Both the position numbers and the translations under genes were made by a program. The notes beneath the pieces were generated by a model. The model was not told where the DNA came from. It made no database searches and saw only the letters and a program-made list of their open reading frames with translations. Shown piece by piece: positions 1-7,842 of a stretch of 64,000 nt of DNA. Location of the stretch: positions 1 through 64,000 of the forward strand of contig NZ_AUCU01000018.1 in NCBI RefSeq assembly GCF_000429925.1, read 5' to 3'. Source of the DNA: Desulfatirhabdium butyrativorans DSM 18734 (lineage in GTDB: Bacteria; Desulfobacterota; Desulfobacteria; Desulfobacterales; Desulfatirhabdiaceae). Position 1 is the first letter of the stretch. Every line of letters starts with the position of its first letter.

Positions 1-2
1 AA

Positions 3-326
3 AAACCGCAGCGCATCGAGGCCCTCGGATTAATCCTGCTGCTCTCGCTGCTCATCTGGAACCTCATTCAACGCCAGATGCGCATGTACCTCGATAAAAC
101 CAAATCCACCATCGAAGGGCTGGATCGCCGCAAGACCAACCGCCCCACTTCTTACGTGTTGACCACCAAGTTCCGCTATGTCCAGATCATCCGCTGCGGC
201 AATATACGGATGCTCAAGAAACCGCTCAAACCGGTTCAACTGGCCTATCTCCAGGCGCTTGGCCTTACCGAGGAGATCTTTATATCCAGTTTGCCGCCAC
301 CTTTTCCGAAAAAATTATCCGGATAA
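3..326 (+). mobile_element. IS1634-like transposase, C-terminal fragment (cut by window edge)
   Basis: An open frame runs from the window edge to the stop at 324-326. It encodes about 107 residues containing KPQRIEALGLILLLSLLIW and LIQRQMR. This block (KP-RIEAL followed by a hydrophobic helix and an R-rich stretch) is typical of the C-terminal DDE region of IS1634/IS4-superfamily transposases. The 5' part lies outside the window. The element end should lie about 20-35 bases after the stop, near 340-360, because the interrupted helicase frame on the other strand resumes at about 355. No terminal inverted repeat can be checked since the other end is not visible. Activity cannot be judged. Confidence 0.7.
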
Positions 327-354
327 CGCCTCAAAAGGGTGTGGAATGTGGGTT

Positions 355-600
355 CAAAGGCAGCGGCCTGATGCAGATGGGGGCGCCAGGGAAACGTGAT
401 GGTTTCAAACGGCAGGTTTTGGGTCGGTGCGGGGCGGAAGGGCAGTCTCAATTCATAATACGGGCCTTTGAAAACCCGGCCCGGTTGGTCCAGAAACGCT
501 TCCAGGGTGTTTTCAAACGCCGGGGTGGCAGGCGGAAACGTGGTCCTTAAATAGATTTTATGCCTTCGATGACATCTCTGGCAACAAGGGAGGGGAGCAT
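355..600 (-). pseudogene. N-terminal remnant of a large DEAD/DEAH-box helicase, IS-interrupted and frameshifted
   Basis: On the minus strand an ATG at 600-598 opens a frame reading MLPSLVARDVIEGIKS. After a one-base loss near 553 the adjacent frame continues YLRTTFPPATPAFENTLEAF, then PGRVFKGPYYELRLPFR and a segment ending FPWRPHLHQAAAFE. From memory, this order (YLRTTF, PG-VFKGPY, LPFR, then H-Q-xAF just before the helicase Q/Walker region) fits the start of very large DUF1998-type helicases found in defence islands such as DISARM DrmA or Druantia DruE. Homology stops at about 355, where the IS1634-like element begins, so the ATPase core is separated or lost. The frameshift plus the insertion make a functional product very unlikely. 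The family assignment is tentative. Confidence 0.55.
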
Positions 601-618
601 TGGCGGGTGATGGACTCC

Positions 619-906
619 TTATCGTTGCTGGTCATGGCAAACGGAGCCATCATGGCGATCACTGGCGTATAATCCGACAACATCTCTGGCTGTGTCATTA
701 TCCCAAACCGACTTTTCCATAGGATTATCTCTGATATTTTGGAGATACCGAAGGCTCTCATTCAGTATTTCTTTCAACCAGACCTCAGTGTTTTTCGATT
801 CAATTGGATCGTTCAGGCTTTCAATTATTTTTTCGGCCACAAGTGCGCGAAGTTGCTGAGGCAAGGACAATGCTTCTGATACAATTTCATCTACGGATAT
901 GCTCAT
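619..906 (-). CDS. Putative addiction-module antitoxin (Unstab_antitox-like), unusual C-terminus
   Basis: A 95-residue product starting MSISVDEIVSEALSLP. The ATG at 906 is preceded by AAAGGA, which is why I prefer it over the upstream in-frame ATG at 942. The first 45 residues (helix of small and acidic residues, then AEKIIESLNDP) match the short antitoxins of the addiction-module component family that pair with ParE/RelE toxins. These usually end in a W-EEI-RR-AE--SG-V-P-PW block. Here the tail diverges, so the 3' half may be frameshifted or rebuilt. No toxin gene follows; the next frame is the helicase remnant. Likely an orphan antitoxin. Confidence 0.5.
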   Translation of the reverse strand: MSISVDEIVSEALSLPQQLRALVAEKIIESLNDPIESKNTEVWLKEILNESLRYLQNIRDNPMEKSVWDNDTARDVVGLYASDRHDGSVCHDQQR

Positions 907-1038
907 TTCCAATGTCCTTTCATGTTTCGAAAGCTTGTTCAATTCAACAAATAATTCATATGATGCTTTGAATCAAGCACAATAAGGACAGCATCATTCT
1001 AAAACCTGAAACCGCAAAGGCAGGCGCCGACAGGGGGG

Positions 1039-1221
1039 CTAAGGAATTGGTCTGACAGTCCCTGCATTCAATTCGGCAACCCGTCTTTCAGCTTCATCCG
1101 CCCATAACTGATCAATTGCCGGTTCAGAAGGGGTTATGCTTTCCAGCAGCCTTTCGATCAATTCGATTTTCATTTCCAGAGGCGAAGATTCTGCAATCGA
1201 TATCAATTCACGATGATCCAT
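1039..1221 (-). CDS. Short addiction-module antitoxin, C-terminally truncated
   Basis: Sixty residues: MDHRELISIAESSPLEMKIE, then a helical stretch, then LWADEAERRVAELNAGTVRP ending in IP. It fits the 70-75 residue addiction-module antitoxin family very well, including the W-E-RR--EL--G--RP block. The usual last 10-15 residues (about GEEVFARLR), which contact the toxin, are replaced by an early TAG. No ParE frame follows in the correct position. Probably an orphan or decayed antitoxin that may still bind DNA. Confidence 0.6.
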   Translation of the reverse strand: MDHRELISIAESSPLEMKIELIERLLESITPSEPAIDQLWADEAERRVAELNAGTVRPIP

Positions 1222-1286
1222 TTCCGGTTCCCTGATTTTCAGATTTGAATTTCTGATTTTCCAGAAGGTATGTTGATATTGTTATG

Positions 1287-1623
1287 TTATGTGTCCGGTT
1301 CAGAAATGGCGTTGAGTTCCCCGTGTTTTTTCCACAGCGATTGGAGATCCCTTGCGCCATGAACAAATGCCAGAATAAAAACACGGGCCTGTGTCACCAG
1401 ATAAATGAGTCTGTAGCTTTTGATAAATATCTCTCTAACATCCTCCCGATGGCCTTCCGGTACGACTCGTCCCCGCTCAGAAAAAAAACTGAAGGGATTT
1501 TGCGGCCTGTTTTACCTCTCTAACAAAAGCTGCGGCATAATAGGGCGAATCTCTGTTTATAAAGGATGCCGCTTCGTCAAGATCATCGGCTGCGGCTTCA
1601 GTCCACTCTACAGTTCGAGCCAT
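1287..1623 (-). pseudogene. ParE/RelE-type toxin gene with a one-base insertion in a poly-T run
   Basis: From ATG 1623-1621 the frame reads ARTVEWTEAAADDLDEAA and then FVREVKQAAKSLQFF. It reaches TGA at 1479-1477 directly after a run of eight T (1488-1481 on the minus strand). Dropping one T restores SERGRVVPEGHREDVREIFI, then YRLIYLV and FILAFVHGARDL, to a stop at 1289. The repaired protein of about 111 residues is a standard ParE: R-V-PE, RE-F---YR-IY and I--V-H--R motifs are all present. Its start overlaps the end of the upstream antitoxin gene by 16 bases, a normal toxin-antitoxin arrangement. It could be a true null allele, a phase-variable tract, or a homopolymer sequencing error. Confidence 0.75.
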
Positions 1624-1802
1624 CTTGCCATCCGTCTGTCGAAATCGTTTTCAGTCAGGATGTGGCCAGATTCGACATCATTTAATCCGCGCTCAATTTT
1701 TTGTCGAACATAAATATGATATTGAATGTCATCGAAAGATACATCTTCAGGAAGCTCTGAAAGTAGTTCCTGTATTTCCTTTTTTGCCGGCTTCATGCTC
1801 AT
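1608..1802 (-). CDS. Antitoxin of a ParDE/RelBE-type module
   Basis: The product starts MSMKPAKKEIQELLSELPED, followed by a segment ending YHIYVRQKIERGL and a tail ending FDRRMARWLEL (64 residues). A short acidic N-terminal helix and then a positively charged tail that would wrap the toxin fit the small antitoxins of ParE pairs. AAAGGAC sits upstream of ATG 1802, and a second ATG at 1796 has better spacing. The stop overlaps the ParE pseudogene start by 16 bases, so the two were translated as a coupled pair. With its toxin frameshifted it would now act alone, perhaps as a repressor of its own promoter. Confidence 0.65.
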   Translation of the reverse strand: MSMKPAKKEIQELLSELPEDVSFDDIQYHIYVRQKIERGLNDVESGHILTENDFDRRMARWLEL

Positions 1803-1927
1803 TGTCCTTTTAAATGATTTCGATGATATTGAAGTGTTGGGAGCTATTCGATTTATCAACGAATGGCCTCGGAAGAGGTTAATCCACTCTATAATCATCA
1901 CGGCGTTTGAAAGTCAAGAAACCGTTT

Positions 1928-4387
1928 TTATTCCATGTTACGCAGTCTGTCCCACACCATCGCATAGTCCCTTTCACGGTCACATCGGGTGAACGGGGCA
2001 TGATATACGATGGTCCGCTCTACCGGTCCGGTTGGCAGGGTGTTGTCGGTCACGGTTCGGGTGACGGTGCCGGATGCCATGTTTTTGATTGGTTCCCATT
2101 CCGGCCGAGAAAACCCCACGCCGGGCAGACCCTTGGAGCAGGTGAAGACAATCCGGCCTTTTTGATCATACCAGGTATCGGTCTCGTACTGCCGCAGGAC
2201 CGGAAACTGGATCCGGTAAATGGTCTGCAGCTCCGCCAGGGTCAGGCCCAGGGTTCTGGCTGCCAGCACATCCAGCTTGACCAGCGCCCACCGCCTGGAA
2301 AAATCCGTCCGCAGTGCGCAGTTGCGCTGCCACTGCGGGGTCAGATTGCGCCAGAAATCCGGTTCCAGTTGAACCGGTGTGCCGGAAACCTCTACAAACA
2401 TGTGGGTCTGTTCCGGCGGCCCGGGGTGTGAAACCAGGGTGGGCACCGCGCCCAGCAAAACCGACATTTCCATCAGGAACTGATCCCGCGTGGGCAGGAG
2501 ATGGGCCTGTTCGATGGGCCAGAACCACAATGCGCACCAGTAATCCATGGCCAACTGCAGTCTGCGATACGGGCTGCCGGGATGGCGCAGGGTCTTGACC
2601 ATCTGCTGGTCTTTGTACTGGGTGGTGGTTATGGCAGACAGGGTTTTGGGGACCGGGTCCGGCCAGACCGGAATGGCATCCGTGGTTTTCCGGTTCAGGA
2701 TGGCGAGATCAGCCAGATGCCGGTTCCATAAGGCATCCGTTGCCTGGGTCAGTTGTTTCAGTGTCTGAATATCATGGCGGTCAAAGGCTTTGCAGAATGT
2801 TTTCCGCCACGCGGCTATGGTTCTCATTTCGGATGGTTTTAGATCCTTGACTACCCGGTCGCTATAAACCGACATGCCCGGGTCCGGCACCAGCCAGTGA
2901 TAGATGGCATCTGCCGGACGATGGGGCAGAACCGGCTTGCCGGACACATCGGACTGAACCCATGGGATAGAATCCGGTACGGCTTCGGTCCAACGGGCCT
3001 TTTCCCCACCCCGGCCGGACATTTTTTCCAGCAGGGCCGCAGGCCAGGTTTGCCTTCGGCACCCGAGCAGGGAATTGCCGTTGGCCAGTTGCAGCCCGAA
3101 CCACGGCACATGAGCGCCTGCGTGAATCGTGTTCAGCCACAGGGAGATTTCGGCCAGCTCCACAGCCGTGGGATTGAGGTCCACACCAAACACGTTGTTG
3201 TCGGCCAGCCGCATTTTGACCCGCATTTTTTCAAATTTGAATGCGTCATGCGCAATGGTCTGTCCGGTTTCCTTTTGTTTGGCCATCAGATACGCATCGG
3301 CAAGCTGATCCACGGCCTGGTTCAAAAATGCCGCGGACCCCACCGCCATTTCACAGACAGTCAGGTTCAGAATGTCATCTGCGGATTTTCCCTTCAAAAG
3401 TTCTTTCAGGGAATAGGCCACCACACATTGGGTCAGGCTTTCCGGCGTGTAATAGGATGCGGATTTCTCCCGGTTGCGGCCGGTCAGCCGGTAGACATAT
3501 CTGCCCTTGGGATGCCGGAGCAGACGTCTGGGTTCATTGGGTTTGGCCTTTTCATACACCCGTTCCGTTTCCGGATAGGACGGCAATTCCGCTTCCGGTA
3601 CAAAAAAAGCATGCTGAAGGGGATCGTATTCAACATCTGCCGGTTTGACCTCGAACAGGTCTGTTTTGGCAAAAAAACCGGTATAGGACAGCAGGTTTTC
3701 ATATACCGCACCCAGTTGGTTGATGCCCAGCATGGCATAGGAGATGCGGCCGGACCGGGCATGTCGGCCACTGCCCTGCCTGCCGAGAGACAGCTTTCGG
3801 ATGATTTCCTGCAGGATATGGTTCCGGAATCGCACCTTGCTGATGTACGGGGTTCCGGCCGGATCGAACAGGTGGCTTTTGAGCGGGGCGATGATGAAAT
3901 CATCTGTTCCGGATGAACCGGAAAGCGCATACTCGATAGGCGCATACCCATCAAAAATCAGCCGGAAAAGAATGCGGATGGACCGGTCGAAAAAATACCC
4001 GTCCCGATCTGCATCGGTTTCCAGCGGCACCAGCTCCATGTCCCGAAGCGATTCCAGGGAATAGCCGGACAGGTAGGTTTCGCTCTTGACCGGAAGATAA
4101 TCCAGGTCGGGCCGCGCCTCCAGATACAGAATGAACAGCAGGCGATACAGATAGCGCAGACAGCCTTTGGTCAGGCGATCGGCAAGCTTCTGATCGGGCG
4201 TGGAAAACACCGCTTCCCTGCGTTTTTCCCTCAGGTAATACACGGCTTCGTTTCCCAGCAGTTCCACGCATTCCCGAATGGCATCCTTCAGGCTTTCAGA
4301 CACGGAAAACGCATGGCGGTGGGAGTTTGAATCCAGGGTATCCAGCAGGGAAAACCCCTGGGCCGGGCGTTCTCCAGGAGAAAGCAC
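1928..4387 (-). CDS. Adenine-specific DNA methyltransferase, DrmMI/PglX-like, probably N-terminally truncated
   Basis: The 819-residue frame has HAFSVSESLKDAIRECVELL near residue 30. Around residues 310-450 it carries SASYYTPESLTQ, ICEMAVGSAAFLNQA-like motif I (VCEMAVGSAAFLNQAVDQL), GVDLNPTAVELAEISLWLN and GNSLLGCRRQTW. These mark the Eco57I/PglX/DrmMI class of N6-adenine methyltransferases found in DISARM- and BREX-like systems. Relatives are usually well over 1000 residues. Here the frame opens at a GTG only five codons after an in-frame TGA, and the preceding 570 bases have no continuing frame, so the N-terminus looks deleted. I see no NPPY/NPPW catalytic motif in the 819 residues. The helicase remnant 1.3 kb downstream on the same strand fits a former DISARM-like operon. 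Confidence 0.6.
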   Translation of the reverse strand: MLSPGERPAQGFSLLDTLDSNSHRHAFSVSESLKDAIRECVELLGNEAVYYLREKRREAVFSTPDQKLADRLTKGCLRYLYRLLFILYLEARPDLDYLPVKSETYLSGYSLESLRDMELVPLETDADRDGYFFDRSIRILFRLIFDGYAPIEYALSGSSGTDDFIIAPLKSHLFDPAGTPYISKVRFRNHILQEIIRKLSLGRQGSGRHARSGRISYAMLGINQLGAVYENLLSYTGFFAKTDLFEVKPADVEYDPLQHAFFVPEAELPSYPETERVYEKAKPNEPRRLLRHPKGRYVYRLTGRNREKSASYYTPESLTQCVVAYSLKELLKGKSADDILNLTVCEMAVGSAAFLNQAVDQLADAYLMAKQKETGQTIAHDAFKFEKMRVKMRLADNNVFGVDLNPTAVELAEISLWLNTIHAGAHVPWFGLQLANGNSLLGCRRQTWPAALLEKMSGRGGEKARWTEAVPDSIPWVQSDVSGKPVLPHRPADAIYHWLVPDPGMSVYSDRVVKDLKPSEMRTIAAWRKTFCKAFDRHDIQTLKQLTQATDALWNRHLADLAILNRKTTDAIPVWPDPVPKTLSAITTTQYKDQQMVKTLRHPGSPYRRLQLAMDYWCALWFWPIEQAHLLPTRDQFLMEMSVLLGAVPTLVSHPGPPEQTHMFVEVSGTPVQLEPDFWRNLTPQWQRNCALRTDFSRRWALVKLDVLAARTLGLTLAELQTIYRIQFPVLRQYETDTWYDQKGRIVFTCSKGLPGVGFSRPEWEPIKNMASGTVTRTVTDNTLPTGPVERTIVYHAPFTRCDRERDYAMVWDRLRNME

Positions 4388-4957
4388 GATATAAACCCCT
4401 CATTCATTGGATTCGGCTTTTCTGGACGGATCCGGACCCGCCCGGCCCTTACGATATCGGGCGGCTGTCCTGTGTTCCGCAGGATTTCACGCTGTATCGC
4501 AAAATTGCCTGCCCGCAGGCGGCGCGCTGCTCCGAATGGGGGTTTTCCGTTCAGACACTATTTATCCTCTCGGGAAAAGGGCATCCAGTTTCTACTGGAA
4601 AAAATACCCTCATTACAACCGGCGAAGTCGCAAAACAACACCATGCTCTAAGCAGGCAAGAAGCGGGGCTTCCATCCAGGCACTATCTAAAATAATCTAC
4701 ATGTCGATTTTCTTCGATAGTCATGATTGCCAATGTTTTTGGATAGATATACAGGTATGCTCATTCATTGTAGATGATTTGCATCGTTTAGGTGCCTTTC
4801 CGTATTTTCCTCCCATCGTGTCATATCTTTGATCTATTCGATTTTATTCGGTTTTCGAATGATATCTAGATTTCCGCTTTCTGGCAAAGCTTTTGCTTGT
4901 CTCTGAACCGATTCAAATTGGCCCACAAACGAAACAGCAACAGCAGGAGGCATTGAA
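4388..4957. other. Intergenic region upstream of the beta-oxidation operon
   Basis: No convincing gene in this stretch. The left part probably holds scrambled 5' sequence of the truncated methyltransferase gene, with no single frame surviving. The right part carries the sigma-54 promoter and the ribosome-binding site of the following operon. AT-rich sequence between about 4690 and 4860 could hold activator sites, but I see no clear repeated motif. Confidence 0.5.
4882..4897 (+). promoter_or_regulatory. Sigma-54 (RpoN) -24/-12 promoter
   Basis: TGGCAA-AGCTT-TTGCT matches the RpoN consensus TGGCAC-N5-TTGCW at all but one position and has the required GG-N10-GC spacing (GG 4883-4884, GC 4895-4896). 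It lies about 60 bases upstream of the first ATG of the degradation operon. A sigma-54 promoter needs an enhancer-binding activator. None with an AAA+ domain is visible in this window. Confidence 0.75.
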
Positions 4958-5830
4958 ATGCATATTCAGCGTGTCATGGTGGTCGGATCCGGTTTGATGG
5001 GAAGCGGCATCGCCCAGGTGTGCGCGGCCGCAGGATTGTCGGTGGTGCTGACCGACGTTCAGGCGGAGGCATTGGAGAAGGCGAGGCAGGGCATTGCGTG
5101 GTCTGTCGGAAAATTCGCCGAAAAAGGGAAATACGCCGGTTCGAAAGAAGCCATTCTGGAGCGGATTGAAGTTTCGACGGCATACGAAAGCGGAGCCGAT
5201 GCCGATCTCGTGATCGAAGCCGTTTTCGAAAACATCGAGATCAAGCAGGAGGTTTTCCGGAGGCTCGATGTCGTCTGCAAGCCCCAGGCGCTCATCGCCA
5301 GCAACAGCTCATCCATTCCCATCACCGATCTTGCCGCTGTCACGAAAAGACCGGAGCAGGTCCTGGGTCTCCATTTTTTCAGTCCCGTTCCCATGATGCG
5401 GGCGGTTGAAGTCATCAAGGGGATGGGGACCACGGATGAGACCCTTCAGACCGGAAAGGAATTTGCGATCCGGATCGGCAAGGAGCCCATCATGGTGTAT
5501 CGGGATGTGGCGGGCTTCGTCATCAACCGGATCAATTTCCCTTCGGCCATCGAGGCCATGCGGCTCGTGGAGGAAGGTGTCGCCACGGTCGAGGATATCG
5601 ACAAGGGGCTTCGGCTGGCTTCTGGAAGGAAGATGGGGATTTTCGAAACCGGAGACATGGTCGGGCTGGATGTGACCTACGGGGCGTTGATGTCGATGTA
5701 TCGCGAAACGGGGGATGCCCGGTTCTACCCGCCGCTATTGTTGCGCAGAAAAGTGAAGGCGGGACAGTTGGGGAAAAAGACCGGAAAAGGCTGGTATACA
5801 TACAATCCGGATGGAAGCCGCAAGGAATAA
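4958..5830 (+). CDS. hbd: 3-hydroxyacyl-CoA (3-hydroxybutyryl-CoA) dehydrogenase
   Basis: A 290-residue cytoplasmic enzyme that oxidises (S)-3-hydroxyacyl-CoA to 3-ketoacyl-CoA with NAD. The Rossmann motif GSGLMGSG is at residues 10-17. SNSSS is at 115-119 and the catalytic HFFSP with His139 is followed by EVIKG, where Glu151 would complete the His-Glu pair. The C-terminal helical domain has KEPIMVYRDVAGFVINRI. Length is normal for single-domain Hbd/PaaH enzymes. AGGAGG sits 8 bases before the ATG. It is the first gene after the sigma-54 promoter and is followed after 10 bases by an acyl-CoA dehydrogenase. Confidence 0.9.
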   Translation: MHIQRVMVVGSGLMGSGIAQVCAAAGLSVVLTDVQAEALEKARQGIAWSVGKFAEKGKYAGSKEAILERIEVSTAYESGADADLVIEAVFENIEIKQEVFRRLDVVCKPQALIASNSSSIPITDLAAVTKRPEQVLGLHFFSPVPMMRAVEVIKGMGTTDETLQTGKEFAIRIGKEPIMVYRDVAGFVINRINFPSAIEAMRLVEEGVATVEDIDKGLRLASGRKMGIFETGDMVGLDVTYGALMSMYRETGDARFYPPLLLRRKVKAGQLGKKTGKGWYTYNPDGSRKE

Positions 5831-5840
5831 GGAGCAGATT

Positions 5841-7628
5841 ATGGGCCATTTCAAGGTCAATCCCAAAGATATTTTCTTTATCCTGAAAGAGCAGCTTCGC
5901 TACGGAACGCTTTGCAAACTCGAGCGGTATCGGGAGCTGAACGAAAAAACCCTGGACCTGATGGTGAACGAAGCCATCCGATTTGCAAGGGAAGTGATCG
6001 ATCCGCTGAACGAAATCGGGGAAGCCTGGGGTGTGAAGTTCGAAAACGGCAGGGTAAGCTGTCCTCCCGAATTTCGGAAAGTGTTCAAACAATATGGCGA
6101 AAACGGCTGGATTGCCGCTGCCCGGGACACGAAATACGGGGGGCAGGGCTTTCCGCACATGATGCGCATCGTCGTCAACGACATGATGTACGGCGCCTGC
6201 CAGTCCTTCAACATGGCGCCGAGCCTCACGCACGGGGCTGCGCACCTGATCGAGAGTTTCGGAACCGAAGCACTGAAAGAGCGCTTCGTGCCAGCCATGT
6301 ACAGCGGGAAATGGGCGGGCACCATGTGTCTGACCGAACCCGACTGCGGATCGAACCTCGCCGACATTACCACCACGGCTTACCCGGAAGGGGATCATTA
6401 CCGGATCGCCGGAAACAAGATTTTCATTTCCTGGGGTGAGCACGACCTTGCGGAAAACATCATCCATCTCGTTCTGGCAAGGATCGACGGGGCCCCAGCC
6501 GGTGTGAAAGGCATTTCCCTGTTTGTCGTCCCCAAGATTCGGGTCGAAGCGGATGGAAGCATTGGCGGGCCGAACGATGTCGTCTGTGGAGCCGTTGAAG
6601 AAAAACTGGGACTTCATGCCTCCCCGACGGCCCAACTGAATTTCGGAGGCTCGGGAAAGTGCATCGGGTACTTGTGCGGCAAGGCAGGCGAAGGCCTGGC
6701 CCACATGTTTCAGATGATGAACGCCGCACGCATCAATACGGGTGTGAGCGGCATGACCCTTGCCGGAACGGCTTACCGAAACGCCCTCGAATACACCAGA
6801 ACCCGGCTGCAGGGCAGGGATGTCGCCGGCCGGAAGAAAGGCAATGTTCCTATCATCGATCATCCGGACGTGCGGCGCATGCTCCTTTGGATGAAGGCCA
6901 TGGTGGACGGAATGCGCTCCATGATCTACACGGCGGCGTTCTGGTCGGATCTGGCCCATGAAATGGCGGAAGGCCCCGAGCGGGCACACTACCGGCATCT
7001 TGTCGATTTCTTCACTCCGATCATCAAGGCGTATTGCTCGGACATGGGCTTCCGGGTTTGTGAAACCGCCATTCAGTGTTTGGGGGGCTATGGATTCTGC
7101 AAGGATTATCCGCTCGAGCAATACCTGCGGGACGCCAAGATCATGTCGTTGTATGAAGGAACCAACGGCATCCAGTCCATGGACTTGATGGGCCGGAAAA
7201 TGACCATTCAGGATGGCGCGCCTTTCAAGGCTTTTCGCTCTGAAATCGAGCAGTTCTGCCAGATGAACAGGGACCACGATGCCATCGGGGACAAGGTTCG
7301 GGCATTGGCGGGTGTAGCCGACAGGATTTGGGAAATGGCCGAAGAATTCCGGAGGAAGATGGGCAGCGATCCCCTGCAATGGGCATCCTATACGTATCCG
7401 GCGCTGACGGCTTTCGGGGAAGTTGCCATGGCCTGGCGGCTTCTCGATATGGCGGCCGTGGCCTGGCCTGCTTCCAGGCGGAGCGGCAAGGAAGCCGATT
7501 TCTACCGGGCCAAAATCATTCAGGCCGGATGGTTCGTGGACACGACCCTGCCCCACACGCTTGCCACGATCGAGGTGTGCCAGCGACCGGGCCGGGAGAT
7601 TCTCGATATGCCGGATCACGGGTTTTAG
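5841..7628 (+). CDS. Acyl-CoA dehydrogenase, long (about 600-residue) type
   Basis: A 595-residue FAD enzyme that makes enoyl-CoA and hands electrons to ETF. The start at 5841 (MGHFKVNPKD) has GGAG nearby and avoids overlapping the preceding gene. The substrate/FAD loop CLTEPDCGSNL is followed by a middle beta-domain. A segment ending FCKDYPLEQYLRDAKI precedes SLYEGTNGIQS, whose Glu439 is the expected catalytic base. The extra C-terminal helical region of about 130 residues is typical of the FadE5/DmdC-like subgroup, which includes enzymes for short or branched acyl-CoAs and 3-methylmercaptopropionyl-CoA. The exact substrate cannot be read from the sequence. Confidence 0.88.
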   Translation: MGHFKVNPKDIFFILKEQLRYGTLCKLERYRELNEKTLDLMVNEAIRFAREVIDPLNEIGEAWGVKFENGRVSCPPEFRKVFKQYGENGWIAAARDTKYGGQGFPHMMRIVVNDMMYGACQSFNMAPSLTHGAAHLIESFGTEALKERFVPAMYSGKWAGTMCLTEPDCGSNLADITTTAYPEGDHYRIAGNKIFISWGEHDLAENIIHLVLARIDGAPAGVKGISLFVVPKIRVEADGSIGGPNDVVCGAVEEKLGLHASPTAQLNFGGSGKCIGYLCGKAGEGLAHMFQMMNAARINTGVSGMTLAGTAYRNALEYTRTRLQGRDVAGRKKGNVPIIDHPDVRRMLLWMKAMVDGMRSMIYTAAFWSDLAHEMAEGPERAHYRHLVDFFTPIIKAYCSDMGFRVCETAIQCLGGYGFCKDYPLEQYLRDAKIMSLYEGTNGIQSMDLMGRKMTIQDGAPFKAFRSEIEQFCQMNRDHDAIGDKVRALAGVADRIWEMAEEFRRKMGSDPLQWASYTYPALTAFGEVAMAWRLLDMAAVAWPASRRSGKEADFYRAKIIQAGWFVDTTLPHTLATIEVCQRPGREILDMPDHGF

Positions 7629-7812
7629 GGCAGTCGGCAGTGGGCAGTCGGCAGTGGGCAGTAGGCAGTGGGCAGTAGGTAGGATGGGGAAACTGGTATG
7701 AGCAAGCAAACAAGAACCATGCTGCCTGTGCCGGGTACTGCCATACGCAGTGTCAACATCGGTTTCTACTGCCTTTCTCCTGACTCCTGATTCCTGAGTA
7801 CTGATTTCTGAT
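7629..7812 (+). repeat. Intergenic GGCAGT/GGGCAGT and CTGATT-type simple repeats
   Basis: Between the acyl-CoA dehydrogenase stop and the thiolase start, 7629-7685 is a degenerate tandem array of the 7-mers GTGGGCA and GTCGGCA. The stretch 7766-7812 is a second array of TCCTGA/TTCTGA words. The same two word families recur, on both strands, at 10607-10641, 12984-13020, 38440-38500, 38578-38610, 41236-41285 and 45762-45907. Their position between co-directional genes suggests expandable spacer DNA and not terminators. Confidence 0.75.
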
Positions 7813-7842
7813 CAGATCACATTTTTGGAAAAGGATCCATTC

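Noticed and set aside
5532-7709. Long open frame on the minus strand (725 codons) opposite the first acyl-CoA dehydrogenase
   Set aside because: It is a shadow of a high-GC gene on the other strand. The plus-strand product has complete family motifs while the minus product has none. The same applies to the 553-codon frame at 7753-9414 and to similar frames opposite SulP, alr and the Mo subunit.
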